Of a stretch of 64,000 nt of DNA, positions 17,389 through 26,227 are shown one piece after another. The translations under genes and the position numbers were made by a program. Source of the DNA: Hymenobacter jeongseonensis. GTDB lineage: Bacteria; Bacteroidota; Bacteroidia; Cytophagales; Hymenobacteraceae. Numbering within the stretch: position 1 is the first letter of the stretch; each line of letters begins with the position of its first letter. The stretch lies in assembly GCF_015694725.1 (NCBI RefSeq), contig NZ_JADQDQ010000007.1, positions 1-64,000 on the forward strand, read 5' to 3'. A model generated the notes under the pieces. That model ran no database searches, was not told the DNA's origin, and saw only the letters and a program-made list of their open reading frames with translations.

Positions 17389-18678
17389 TCAATTTACGGC
17401 GCTCGCCGCTAATACCGGCGCCGGGCGTTGGGCAATGTCAGGCCGGAAATAGGCGTCCTGGAACGTGACCTTGCCGCAGGCTTCGTAGGCGCGAGCGGTG
17501 GCGGCTTCCAGGTCATTGCCGTGGGCCGTGAGGACGAGCACGCGGCCGCCATTGGTCACAATTTGGCCGGCTTCGTCGCGCTTGGTAGCGCCATGATAAG
17601 CCCGAACGCCCGCAGGCAGATTGTCTAAGCCGCTGATGGGGAAGCCGGTGGGAAATTTCTGAGCCGGGTAGCCGCCAGAGGCCAGCACCACGCCCACGAA
17701 TGCGCCGGGGCGCTGCCGTACGCCCTGCTGGGCCAGCGTGCCATTCAAGGTCGCCTCAATCAGGGTGAGCAGGCTGCTGTCTAGAGCGGGCAACAATACT
17801 TCCGCTTCGGGGTCGCCGAGGCGCACGTTGTACTCCAGCAGCTTGGGGCCGCTGGGCGTGAGCATGATGCCGAAATACAGAAAACCGTGGAACGCGAACT
17901 GCTCGTTTTGCAGGCCACGCAGGGTGGGGTCCACGATGTCGCGGCGGATGGCGGCCAGCACGTTGTCGTTGGCGAAGGGCACGGGGCAGTAGGCCCCCAT
18001 GCCGCCGGTGTTGGGGCCCTGGTCGCCGGCCAGCAGCTGCTTGTGGTCCTGCGAAGTGGCCAGCATCTTGATTTCGCGGCCATCGGTGAGGCCGATAATG
18101 CTGATTTCAGGACCGGTCAATTTCTCTTCTAGCAGGAAGGAAAACCAGCCCGAATAGTTCGTCTGCAAGTCATCCAAAGCAGCTTCCGCTTCTTCCGGCG
18201 ACGAGCAAACGTACACGCCCTTGCCAGCGGCCAAACCGTCGTATTTCACCACCACGTGCCCGCCCAGCTCAGCGGCCTTGGCACGAGCGGCGGCAATATT
18301 ATCGCTCCGAAATGACCAGGCTTTCGCCGTTGCCACGCCGTGGCGGCGCATAAATTCCTTGCTCCACACCTTGGAGCTTTCCAGCCGCGCCGCCGAGCGA
18401 GTCGGGCCGAACACCTTGATATCGGAACCGGCAAAAAAGTCGGTAATGCCGGCCGCCAGCGGTGCTTCGGGGCCCACCACAATCAGCTTGGCATTGTGCG
18501 CTTGCGCAAAGGCTTTCACAGCCTCAAAATCCAGCGGATTGACCTCGGGGTAACTGTTGGGGATGCCGGCGTTGCCGGGCAGCACGTGCACCATGGCCCC
18601 GTCGCGGGTCAGCTTTTCGGCCAGGGCGTGCTCGCGCGCGCCGGAACCGAGGAGCAATACGTTTTGGGAGTTGGTCAA
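17389..18678 (-). CDS. purD: Phosphoribosylamine--glycine ligase
   Basis: 429-residue ATP-grasp enzyme that joins phosphoribosylamine and glycine to GAR. N-terminal NVLLLGSGAREHALAEKL, then GPEAPLAAGITDFF, the ATP-grasp segment VVKYDGLAAGKGVYVC, GDQGPNTGGMGAYCPVP, and the metal-binding YNVRLGDPEAEVLLP. Length and all key blocks are normal. It sits between the SnoaL-like gene and purN, with short spacing. Confidence 0.97.
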   Translation of the reverse strand: MTNSQNVLLLGSGAREHALAEKLTRDGAMVHVLPGNAGIPNSYPEVNPLDFEAVKAFAQAHNAKLIVVGPEAPLAAGITDFFAGSDIKVFGPTRSAARLESSKVWSKEFMRRHGVATAKAWSFRSDNIAAARAKAAELGGHVVVKYDGLAAGKGVYVCSSPEEAEAALDDLQTNYSGWFSFLLEEKLTGPEISIIGLTDGREIKMLATSQDHKQLLAGDQGPNTGGMGAYCPVPFANDNVLAAIRRDIVDPTLRGLQNEQFAFHGFLYFGIMLTPSGPKLLEYNVRLGDPEAEVLLPALDSSLLTLIEATLNGTLAQQGVRQRPGAFVGVVLASGGYPAQKFPTGFPISGLDNLPAGVRAYHGATKRDEAGQIVTNGGRVLVLTAHGNDLEAATARAYEACGKVTFQDAYFRPDIAQRPAPVLAASAVN

Positions 18679-18699
18679 AATTGGGAAGCCCGTAGCGGC

Positions 18700-19083
18700 T
18701 TAACTAATGTCTTGGATGGAAATAATTTGGCCGTTGGCAAAGCGAAACACGGACTTGCCTTGCAGGCGCAAGGTGTCGCCGGGCTTCAACCCGTTCGGGA
18801 ATTCAATGGCCGCTACGCCGGTGTAGTCAATGACAACTTCCACCTGCTCGTTGCTCGCCTGCCAATCGGTGACGCGCTGTTCCCGCTGGGAGAAATAGGG
18901 CAAAGCCTGCTCGGCCTGCTGACGAAAACTCTCCTTCCCGTTGGTGGTCAGGTTCGCGGAGCCATCCACAATGTTCTGGAACACCACCTCGTCGTGCAGC
19001 GACGCGAGCATGCCGGCTACATCGAAGCGGTTGTACGCTTCGATGTATGCTTCGACTAGATTCTTTTGCTCCGTGGAATTCAT
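18700..19083 (-). CDS. SnoaL-like (NTF2-fold) protein inside the pur cluster
   Basis: 127 residues, one NTF2/SnoaL-like domain: EAYIEAYNRFDVAGMLASLH at the N-terminus, then VVFQNIVDG, and the last strands GDTLRLQGKSVFRFANGQI. The fold binds small ligands or catalyses simple eliminations and isomerisations; here no catalytic pair is certain. It lies 15 bp after purC-purE and 21 bp before purD on the same strand, so it is very likely co-transcribed with the purine genes. A role in purine metabolism is only suggested by position. Confidence 0.82.
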   Translation of the reverse strand: MNSTEQKNLVEAYIEAYNRFDVAGMLASLHDEVVFQNIVDGSANLTTNGKESFRQQAEQALPYFSQREQRVTDWQASNEQVEVVIDYTGVAAIEFPNGLKPGDTLRLQGKSVFRFANGQIISIQDIS

Positions 19084-19098
19084 CAGATGCGTGGTTGC

Positions 19099-20517
19099 TT
19101 AGAGTACCCGGAACTCCTCGTCAGCCGCTTTCAGCTTGGCTTTGGTGGCGAGAATATCCTTGCTTAGCCGCTCGCGCAGGCGGGGGATATTCAGGGCGCG
19201 CAGGGCGGCTTGGGCGGCGTTGTCGGGACGCACCACGGTGAGGTTGGGCGTGCCGCTGGGCATGATGACCGACGAGTTCAGGTTCATGGCCAGCTCGGCG
19301 TAGTCCTTGTAGGGCGGGCACGAAATCACGGGCACGTTCACGTTGGCCGCCAGGGCGCCGCCGAGGCCGTTGCTTAAGCCTGCCACGGCGATGATGACGC
19401 CGGGCTCCAGGCTGTTGTTCCAGATGTCGGCCATGCCGGCAATGGCTTCGCCGTTTTTGTGGGCCGAGGTCACACGCAGCTGGGTGAAGACGTCGTAGCC
19501 TTCGAACTGCTGGCGGATTTTCTCGCAGTGCTCCTTGTCGGCGGGCGAACCCATCACAATGTTCACCCAAGCATCCTTCACCAAGCCAGCCTGCACGAGG
19601 TTGGCTAGCAAGCGGGCGCGGGCGTCGTGGCGGCCGGACCCGGGGGCATCAGCCGCGGCGGTTTCGGCGGTGGGCAAGGCCTCGCCGGTGATGCGCTCGT
19701 AGATGTCGAGGTAGCGGCGGCTGGCTTCCGTGGCCACTTCCGGGGTGAGGGCGCGGGGATACTCGCCGTCTTTTTTGTTGGCGATGAGCCACTGGCGGAC
19801 GTACTCCTTGTCCATCTGCTCCACCGTCTCGGGGTTCTTGGCGTAGTCCTCGGCGCTCCAGAAACGCGACGAGTCCGGCGTATGCATCTCGTCGATGAGA
19901 ATAAGCTGGCCGTTCAGCAAGCCAAACTCATACTTGGTATCAACCAGGATGATGCCCTTTTCTGCCAGCAGGCGCGAACCAACCGCAAACAACATCTGGG
20001 ACTTCACAGCCATTTGGTCGTACAGTTCCTTGGTCACCCAACCTTCGCTCACCAGGTTTTCGGGGGTGATTTCGCGGTCCGACTCCTCCTTGGTGGTAGG
20101 CGTTACGATGGGCTCGGGGAATTGCTGGTGCTTGGTCAGGCCATCGGGCACCGTCACGCCCGAGAAGGTGCGCTGGCCTTTTTGGTAGCCGCGCAGCATC
20201 GAGCCGGTGATGTAGTTGCGCACAATCATCTCCACCTTGATGGGCTGCGCCTCTTTCACCAACATGGCGTTGGCATCCACGAGCTTGATGACGTGGTTTG
20301 GGATGATGTGGGCCGTCTTTTCGAACCAGAAGTTGGCCAGGCCGTTCAGCACGGCACCTTTGTGCGGGATGGCCGTTTCGAGCACCGAATCGAACGCCGA
20401 AAGGCGGTCCGTTACGATGATGAGGCGGTCGCCGCTGGGCGCGCGCAGGCTGTCGCGCACTTTGCCGCGGTGCAGCAATGGGAGTTGGGGAGAAGCGAAG
20501 TGGGTGAGGGTGTTCAT
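19099..20517 (-). CDS. purCE: Fused SAICAR synthetase and class II-like AIR carboxylase (PurC-PurE)
   Basis: 472 residues. Residues about 1-300 are SAICAR synthetase: LLHRGKVRDSL, VTDRLSAFDSVLE, EMIVRNYITGSMLRGYQKG and LVDTKYEFGLLNGQLILIDE. After a linker (about 290-312), residues about 318-472 are an AIR carboxylase: WVNIVMGSPADKEHCEKI, QLRVTSAHK, IAVAGLSNGLGGALAANVNV, VISCPPYKDY and MPSGTPN. These blocks resemble class II PurE of animal PAICS, which carboxylates AIR directly with CO2, more than class I bacterial PurE. The order PurC-PurE is the same as in PAICS. This makes PurK dispensable in principle. The next enzyme steps are in the same cluster. Confidence 0.93.
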   Translation of the reverse strand: MNTLTHFASPQLPLLHRGKVRDSLRAPSGDRLIIVTDRLSAFDSVLETAIPHKGAVLNGLANFWFEKTAHIIPNHVIKLVDANAMLVKEAQPIKVEMIVRNYITGSMLRGYQKGQRTFSGVTVPDGLTKHQQFPEPIVTPTTKEESDREITPENLVSEGWVTKELYDQMAVKSQMLFAVGSRLLAEKGIILVDTKYEFGLLNGQLILIDEMHTPDSSRFWSAEDYAKNPETVEQMDKEYVRQWLIANKKDGEYPRALTPEVATEASRRYLDIYERITGEALPTAETAAADAPGSGRHDARARLLANLVQAGLVKDAWVNIVMGSPADKEHCEKIRQQFEGYDVFTQLRVTSAHKNGEAIAGMADIWNNSLEPGVIIAVAGLSNGLGGALAANVNVPVISCPPYKDYAELAMNLNSSVIMPSGTPNLTVVRPDNAAQAALRALNIPRLRERLSKDILATKAKLKAADEEFRVL

Positions 20518-20561
20518 TTAGCTACGTTTCTGTGAAGGCTGGTTCTGTTTGAGAAAGAAGA

Positions 20562-21518
20562 TTAATTCTGAGTGGCTAATTCTGCGGTAGAAGTTGCGGC
20601 AGCACGCGAGTGAGCAATGTGCTCCACGATGTTCTTGAAAATCCGAAGCCCCTCCCCTTCCTCGCTGGCTTGCGGGTTTTGACGGCGGCGGCGGGCCCAG
20701 TCCGGGTGGTTGTAGGCCGACAAAAACGCCTCGGGGTGCGGCATGAGGCCAAATACCTGGCCCGTGGGGTCGGTGAGGCCGGCGCAGTTCAGGGCCGCGC
20801 CGTTGGGGTTGAAGGGGTAAATGTCGGTGCCGTCGCCGCTGGCGTCGAGGTAGCTCAGGCAGTTGAGGCCGCCGGCTTCGATGCGCTGCTGGATGGCGGC
20901 ATCCGGAATCACGAGGCGGCCTTCGCCGTGGCGCACGGGCACTTCCAGCGTGTCGATGCCTTTAAGGAAGGGCGTGTTGGCCTTGGGGTTCACGCGGAGC
21001 GTCACCCACCGGTCTTCGTAGCGGCCGCTGGCGTTGTGGGTCAGGGTTACTTCGGGCGTCACCTCGCCGCTGAGGTTGGGCAGCAAACCCAGCTTCACCA
21101 GCACCTGGAAGCCGTTGCAGATGCCGAGCACAAACTTGCCCTCGGCGATGAATTGCTTGATGTCGTCGAGCAGCGTGCGGCCACCGGGGCCGGTCTGGCG
21201 GTAGCGTAGCTTGTTGGCCAGCACCACGCCCGAGCCCAAATCATCGCCAAAGGAAAAGCCGCCGGGGAAGTTCAGCGTGTCGAAATCGTGGATGCTCACC
21301 TGTCCGTGCAGCACCTGGTTGAGGTGCACAATGGTGGGCTCGGCGCCGGCCATGCGGTAAGCGGCCGCGAATTCTTCTTCGCAGTTGATACCAAAGCCCG
21401 TCAGAATCAGCGCGCGCACCGTGCCAGCCGGGGCCGACACCTGCGTTTGTACCTCTGATTGAACTTTATGTGCTGCCTGCGTGGCGTCTTGTACCATTTC
21501 AAAAGTCTTTTGGGCCAA
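20562..21518 (-). CDS. purQ: FGAM synthase glutaminase subunit PurQ
   Basis: 318 residues, longer than typical PurQ (about 230) through an N-terminal leader of about 30 residues and extra loops. The class I glutaminase core is clear: RALILTGFGINCEEEFA, LNFPGGFSFGDDLGSG, the nucleophile Cys in VLGICNGFQVLVKLGLLPN, and the His/Glu of the triad in GLMPHPEAF. It supplies ammonia to PurL, whose gene lies 20 bp upstream on the same strand. Confidence 0.95.
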   Translation of the reverse strand: MAQKTFEMVQDATQAAHKVQSEVQTQVSAPAGTVRALILTGFGINCEEEFAAAYRMAGAEPTIVHLNQVLHGQVSIHDFDTLNFPGGFSFGDDLGSGVVLANKLRYRQTGPGGRTLLDDIKQFIAEGKFVLGICNGFQVLVKLGLLPNLSGEVTPEVTLTHNASGRYEDRWVTLRVNPKANTPFLKGIDTLEVPVRHGEGRLVIPDAAIQQRIEAGGLNCLSYLDASGDGTDIYPFNPNGAALNCAGLTDPTGQVFGLMPHPEAFLSAYNHPDWARRRRQNPQASEEGEGLRIFKNIVEHIAHSRAAATSTAELATQN

Positions 21519-21538
21519 TGGAATTGAGTCTTGTGCTT

Positions 21539-24500
21539 TTACAGCGAATTGGAATGGCTAAGGTTTTCCTTCGATACCACGCCAAGCAGCTTATTTACAG
21601 GACCGTTGGTCCACAGACTCCGCAGTACATCCGTATCGGCCGAAATCACCTCGTGGCCGCCGTGGCGCACCACCAAGCGCACGTCCTTCGTCACGATGCC
21701 GAGGCGCGTGGCGCGGCCGCCAAGCAGCTGCTCAAAAGCCACCACATCCTCCGGCGCCACCGTAGCCAGGAAGCGTGAGTGCGACTCTGAAAACAACTGC
21801 GCCGGCAGCGCTAGGCCCGTTTCGCGCAAGTCGATGCTGGCGCCGCAGTTGTAGCCGAAAGTGCATTCGGCCAGCGCCACGGCCAAGCCGCCGTCGCTCA
21901 GGTCGTGGCAGGATTGGATGAGGTTATGGTCGTTGGCTTGGCCCACGATGGTGTACAGCGCCTTGGCCTTTTCAAAATCAACCTTGGGCACATTGGCCCC
22001 GAGCTGGCCGTGTAGGGCGTAGTATTCGGAGCCGCCCAGCTCATCGTGGGTTTCGCCGAGGAGGTACACCACGTCGTCGGCCTGCTTGAAATCGGAGGTA
22101 ATGGAGCGGCGCACGTCTTCCATTTTGGCCGTCATCGAGTAGAGCACGGTGGGCGGCACCGAAATCTTCACGCCGTCGGCCTTGAAGTCGTTTTTCATCG
22201 AATCCTTGCCACTGGTGAGCGGGATGCAGTAGGCCGCCGTGGCGTCGCGCAGGGCCTCACACATGCGCACCAGCTTGGCTAATTTCTGCTTGCCATCGGG
22301 GTTCGTGGCGGGGTCGTACACCGAATCGGGCACGCAGAAGTTGTCGTTCACCGACCAGAAAATGCCGTCGCCGGGCGTCAGGTTCGGGAGCTTCCCTCCC
22401 ACTGCAATAATCTGCCGCACCGCTTCGTCGAACGCGCCGGCCGACATGTGGTAAGCATCCAAATCACCGTAGCGCGGCAGGATGCCGTTGCTCACGGCCA
22501 CCCCTTCCCAGCTCTCGAAATTGAAGCGCACCACGGCCGCGTCCTGCGGCGCTTGGCCCGTCGCGCCCATCAGCGGCTTCACAATCGTGCGGCCCTTTAC
22601 CTCATGGTCGTACTGCCGAATAATCGACTCGCGCGAGCAGATATTGAGCGAACCCAGCAGCTGACCCAAGGTGGCGGTGTAGTCCGTAGCGGCGGGAATC
22701 TCCGGCTCAGCCGCGGCCGGCTTGGTCCACTCCGCTTCCAGGATTTTGCGCGGCACGCCCTCATGCAGAAAATGCATGTTCAGCCGCGCTACCGGCGCAC
22801 CATCAAAGCGCACGTCCAGGAAACCATCCGACGTGAAGTGGCCAATATCGGTCAGTTCCACTTCCATTTCCTGGCCCAGCGCCAGCAGCTCGGCCATCTT
22901 GCCGGGCTCCACCACCAGCGTAAACCGCTCCTGCGATTCGCTCACGAAAATCTCCCAGGGCCGCAGACCGGGGTACTTCAGCGGCACGCGCTCCAGCTCC
23001 ACCACCGCACCGCCCGATATGCCCGCCAGCTCACCCACGGAGGACGACAAGCCGCCCGCGCCGTTGTCGGTGCTGCACTTCAGCAGGCCGCGACGCGAGG
23101 CCAGCATCAGGAAATCCATCGCCAGCTTTTGGGTGATGGGCGAGCCGATTTGCACGGCCGTGGCGGGCGCGGTTTCATCCAGTTCAATGGAAGAAAAGGT
23201 GGCCCCGTGGATGCCGTCTTTGCCCACCCGGCCGCCGGCCATGATGATGCGGTCGCCGGCGTCGATGATTTTTTCCCAGGAGTCTTTGCCTGCGAATTGC
23301 ATGGGCATTACCGCGCCGGTGCCGCAGTATACCAGCGGCTTGCCGGCGTACCGGTCATCGAATACAATGGCGCCGTTCACCGTCGGCACGCCCGACTTGT
23401 TGCCGCCGTCCTCAATGCCCTTGCGCACGCCTTCCAGAATGCGGCGCGGGTGCAACTGACCGGTTAGCAGCGGCCCGTCATACTCCGGGTTGCCGAAGCA
23501 CAGCACGTTGGTGTTGAACAGCAACTGTGCGCCGCCAATACCAGTAGCCAGCGGGTCGCGGTTGTTACCCAAAATGCCGGTAATTGCCCCGCCGTAAGGG
23601 TCAATGGCCGAGGGCGAATTGTGCGTTTCCACCTTCCACACGAACAGCGAGTCGGGGTTGATGCGCACCGCGCCGGCGTTGTCGGAAAACACCTTTATGA
23701 GCCAGTCGTTGCCGTTGGCCCGCAGCTGGCGGTCAACCTCGGAAGTGGCGTCTTTGATGTAGGTTTTAAAGAGCGAATCAACCTGCTTCTCCTCGCCCGT
23801 TTCCAGGTCTTTGTAGTTGATTAGAGCTGAAAACTCCTTGTGCTTGCAATGCTCCGACCACGTCTGAGCGATGATTTCCAGCTCGCAATCTGTGGGGTCA
23901 GCCGGTAAGCCTGCGGCCTTCCGCTCCGCCTGCGTTTCAGCCGCGGCGAAGTAGTCGCGCACGGCCCGCATTTCCTCCAGATTCAGCGCGTAGATATTTT
24001 CCTTCGACAGTTGCACCAATTCGGCATCGCTGCGGCCAGTCAGCTTGACAATTTCGGTGATGGCTTCGGCCCCACCGCCGGGGCGCGGCGTGTAGTCGCG
24101 GATGCCATCGGCCACGCGGCCCACTTCCAGCCAGTTGATGAGTTTGTTGCCGAGTAGCTCTTCCGCGATGCGGCGCAGGTCGTCGGCGGGCAGGTCGTTT
24201 TCGAGCAGGTAAAGGCGCTTGCTGAAGATGTGCTGGGTGTGGGTGTCCAGCGGCTCGTTCAGGATATCGGCGAGGGCGTTTTGGGCGGAGGTACCTTCGT
24301 CGTCGGTCACGCCGGGGCGGCGGGCGACGAGGATATAGGTGGCGAAGCCTTCAGCGGCGGTCAACCCATTCAAGCGCACGTCGTGCAGCACCGGGTCGGC
24401 GAGGCAGCGGGTGGCGAAGTTATTCAGCTGGGTTTCGGTGAGTGGGTAGCGCACCGTGTAGAGGGCGGCGCTGCGCACGCGGCCGGTGGCCAGGCCCAAG

Positions 24501-24589
24501 TGGCGGGCGGCGGCTTCGGCCACGCGCTGGCCGTCGCCGTCGTGCTGGCCGGGTTTCAGCGTGAGCTGGATGGTGTGGGTATCGGTCAT
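21539..24589 (-). CDS. purL: FGAM synthase PurL with PurS-like N-terminal region, no glutaminase
   Basis: 1016-residue synthetase subunit of phosphoribosylformylglycinamidine synthase. Residues about 4-75 (IQLTLKPGQHDGDGQRVAEA) resemble PurS, a linker follows, then the two AIRS-type halves: TWSEHCKHKEFSALI, WKVETHNSPSAIDPYGGAI, GVPTVNGAIVFDDRYAGKPL, STDNGAGGLSSSVGELAG, and DLSDGGLAVALAECTFG. Size and layout match large PurL but without the C-terminal glutaminase, which is the separate purQ gene. The ATG at 24589 (MTDTHTIQLTLK) is chosen; the longer frame (MLRQAQHDV) is translated repeat sequence. Confidence 0.96.
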   Translation of the reverse strand: MTDTHTIQLTLKPGQHDGDGQRVAEAAARHLGLATGRVRSAALYTVRYPLTETQLNNFATRCLADPVLHDVRLNGLTAAEGFATYILVARRPGVTDDEGTSAQNALADILNEPLDTHTQHIFSKRLYLLENDLPADDLRRIAEELLGNKLINWLEVGRVADGIRDYTPRPGGGAEAITEIVKLTGRSDAELVQLSKENIYALNLEEMRAVRDYFAAAETQAERKAAGLPADPTDCELEIIAQTWSEHCKHKEFSALINYKDLETGEEKQVDSLFKTYIKDATSEVDRQLRANGNDWLIKVFSDNAGAVRINPDSLFVWKVETHNSPSAIDPYGGAITGILGNNRDPLATGIGGAQLLFNTNVLCFGNPEYDGPLLTGQLHPRRILEGVRKGIEDGGNKSGVPTVNGAIVFDDRYAGKPLVYCGTGAVMPMQFAGKDSWEKIIDAGDRIIMAGGRVGKDGIHGATFSSIELDETAPATAVQIGSPITQKLAMDFLMLASRRGLLKCSTDNGAGGLSSSVGELAGISGGAVVELERVPLKYPGLRPWEIFVSESQERFTLVVEPGKMAELLALGQEMEVELTDIGHFTSDGFLDVRFDGAPVARLNMHFLHEGVPRKILEAEWTKPAAAEPEIPAATDYTATLGQLLGSLNICSRESIIRQYDHEVKGRTIVKPLMGATGQAPQDAAVVRFNFESWEGVAVSNGILPRYGDLDAYHMSAGAFDEAVRQIIAVGGKLPNLTPGDGIFWSVNDNFCVPDSVYDPATNPDGKQKLAKLVRMCEALRDATAAYCIPLTSGKDSMKNDFKADGVKISVPPTVLYSMTAKMEDVRRSITSDFKQADDVVYLLGETHDELGGSEYYALHGQLGANVPKVDFEKAKALYTIVGQANDHNLIQSCHDLSDGGLAVALAECTFGYNCGASIDLRETGLALPAQLFSESHSRFLATVAPEDVVAFEQLLGGRATRLGIVTKDVRLVVRHGGHEVISADTDVLRSLWTNGPVNKLLGVVSKENLSHSNSL

Positions 24590-24601
24590 TAATGATATCG
24601 A

Positions 24602-24703
24602 AACGTCGTGCTGAGCTTGCCGAAGCATCTCTATTGCACAACTAATTATTTACTATCACAACGAAGCGGGAGAGATGCTTCGGCAAGCTCAGCATGACGC
24701 TCA
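24602..24703. repeat. Palindromic intergenic repeat, copy 6
   Basis: ACGTCGTGCTGAGCTTGCCG on the left mirrors CGGCAAGCTCAGCATGACGC on the right, with CGAAGCATCTCT paired with AGAGATGCTTCG. It fills the gap between pyrE and purL, so it lies at the join of the pyrimidine and purine parts of the cluster. GCTGAGC subtype. Confidence 0.92.
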
Positions 24704-24723
24704 GACTACGGCTGAACGCTGCT

Positions 24724-25350
24724 TCAAAACGCTTTTTCCGGCCGACTGCCAGGCTTTACCACCGGTTCGCCTGCGGCACAGAGCGGGCAGGTTTCCGGGG
24801 TAAAGGTCGCTGCTGCGACCGAAAGCAGCGCGAAATGCGGAAAATCCAGCCCGCCTTTTCCGCCCGTCCGGTCAATTAATGATGCCACGGCCAGCACTTC
24901 GGCGCCCATAGCGCGCAGCACTTTAGCGACTTCCAACGTGCTTTTGCCGGTCGTTACCACGTCTTCGGCAATGATGATTTTATCGCCCGGCTCGATGGTG
25001 AAACCGCGCCGCAAAGTCATTTGTCCGTCGGCGTCGCGCTCCGTGAAAATGCCGGGCACGCCCAACTGCCGGGCCAGTTCGTAGGCAATTACCACGCCGC
25101 CCATCGCTGGGCCGACGACCACATCGGCTTGCAGCCCCGCTGCCCGAATTTGAGCCGCCAGCGCCGCCGCGGCCGGCGCCGCCAAATCGGGCCGGCGCAG
25201 GAAGCGCGCGCACTGCACATACGTATCGGAGTGCAGCCCCGACGACAGCCGGAAGTGCCCGCGCAACAAGGCGTATTCCTGCCGCAGCTGCTGTTCTAGC
25301 AGGCCGGAATCAAGCGCGGTGGAAGAAGTAGTATCGGGAGATGAAGTCAT
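24724..25350 (-). CDS. pyrE: Orotate phosphoribosyltransferase
   Basis: 208 residues; makes orotidine 5'-phosphate from orotate and PRPP. The PRPP-binding motif is IIIAEDVVTTGKSTLEV, preceded by VVVGPAMGGVVIAYELAR and the substrate loop FTERDADGQMTLRRGF. ATG at 25350 (MTSSPDT) is preferred to an upstream TTG. A hairpin terminator lies between pyrF and pyrE, so pyrE may need its own promoter or depends on read-through. Confidence 0.95.
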   Translation of the reverse strand: MTSSPDTTSSTALDSGLLEQQLRQEYALLRGHFRLSSGLHSDTYVQCARFLRRPDLAAPAAAALAAQIRAAGLQADVVVGPAMGGVVIAYELARQLGVPGIFTERDADGQMTLRRGFTIEPGDKIIIAEDVVTTGKSTLEVAKVLRAMGAEVLAVASLIDRTGGKGGLDFPHFALLSVAAATFTPETCPLCAAGEPVVKPGSRPEKAF

Positions 25351-25372
25351 CGATTGCAGAAAATTTCTATGC

Positions 25373-25399
25373 AAAAAGCCGCAGTAAATGCGGCTTTTT
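25373..25399 (-). terminator. Intrinsic terminator between pyrF and pyrE
   Basis: AAAAAGCCGC, a short loop, and GCGGCTTTTT form a compact hairpin with a T tract on the minus strand. It lies immediately after pyrF and 23 bp before the pyrE start. Being inside a same-direction gene series, it could be a partial terminator or attenuator that separates pyrD/pyrF from pyrE and pur expression. Confidence 0.75.
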
Positions 25400-25402
25400 A
25401 AG

Positions 25403-26182
25403 TTAGGCGTGAGCAGGGTTTTTTACGGTCCGGAATTGGTTGATTTGCTCCATTAATTCGCGAGCGGCGGCACCGGCATCGGCTGCCTGCCAGATGCCCC
25501 GCGAGGAGTTTATCAGCAGGCCGCTGCCATCGGCCCGTAAGCCTGCCCGCAACGTGGAGGACAAGTCGCCGCCTTGCGCGCCGATGCCCGGCACCAAGAA
25601 CCACTGTTCCGGGCACGAGGCGCGGAGTTTGGCCACCGTTTCGGGCTCCGAAGCGCCCACGACCAGACCAACGGTTGACTCGGTCAGCTCCTCATCCATG
25701 AGCTTGGCCAGGCGGGCGGCCCAGTCGCTGATGGAGCCGCCACGGGTCATGGCCGCATCCTGGAGGCCGTGAATGGGCTTGTTGGACGTTTTGGCCAGCG
25801 AGAAAACCACCTTGCCGGGCCGCGCGAAGGGCCGGATGGTGTCGTCGCCCATGTAGGGGTTCACGGTCACGCCATCGGCGCCCACAATGTCGTAGGCGAA
25901 GCGGGCGTACTGCTCGGCGGTGTTGGCGATGTCGCCGAATTTGCCATCCAAAATCACGGGGATGTCGGCCGGAATGCTTTGCACTGTTTGTTGGAGCAGG
26001 GCCACTCCGTTTTCACGACTCAGAAAGAACGCCAGATTGGGTTTGAAAGCAGCGGCATACGCGGCGGTTTCGGCTACTACTTCGCGCAGCCGCCGGGCCA
26101 CCGTGGCATCGTCGCCCGTGGGGTCCAGGCCCACGCACAGCAGAGAATTGGCAGTTTGAACGCGGTTGAGGAGCTTTTGCAT
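25403..26182 (-). CDS. pyrF: Orotidine 5'-phosphate decarboxylase (type 2)
   Basis: 259 residues; decarboxylates OMP to UMP. N-terminal LLNRVQTANSLLCVGLDPTG, the substrate/Lys block VILDGKFGDIANTAEQYARF containing the D-x-K-x-x-D catalytic residues, TVNPYMGDDTIRPF, and VPGIGAQGGDLSSTLRAG at the phosphate-binding end. Length and the AFFLSRENGV segment place it in the longer subfamily. The DHODH-like gene lies 45 bp upstream on the same strand. Confidence 0.95.
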   Translation of the reverse strand: MQKLLNRVQTANSLLCVGLDPTGDDATVARRLREVVAETAAYAAAFKPNLAFFLSRENGVALLQQTVQSIPADIPVILDGKFGDIANTAEQYARFAYDIVGADGVTVNPYMGDDTIRPFARPGKVVFSLAKTSNKPIHGLQDAAMTRGGSISDWAARLAKLMDEELTESTVGLVVGASEPETVAKLRASCPEQWFLVPGIGAQGGDLSSTLRAGLRADGSGLLINSSRGIWQAADAGAAARELMEQINQFRTVKNPAHA

Positions 26183-26227
26183 CGGAAGGTGGTGGGAATT
26201 GGGGATGAAAAAGAAGAACGAGTCCGA

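Noticed and set aside
24590..24628. N-terminal extension of PurL (MLRQAQHDV)
   Set aside because: The added codons are translated palindromic repeat; the ATG at 24589 gives the normal PurL start.
1..24703. The palindromic repeats as a CRISPR array
   Set aside because: They are single, widely spaced hairpins with no regular spacers and no cas genes nearby.
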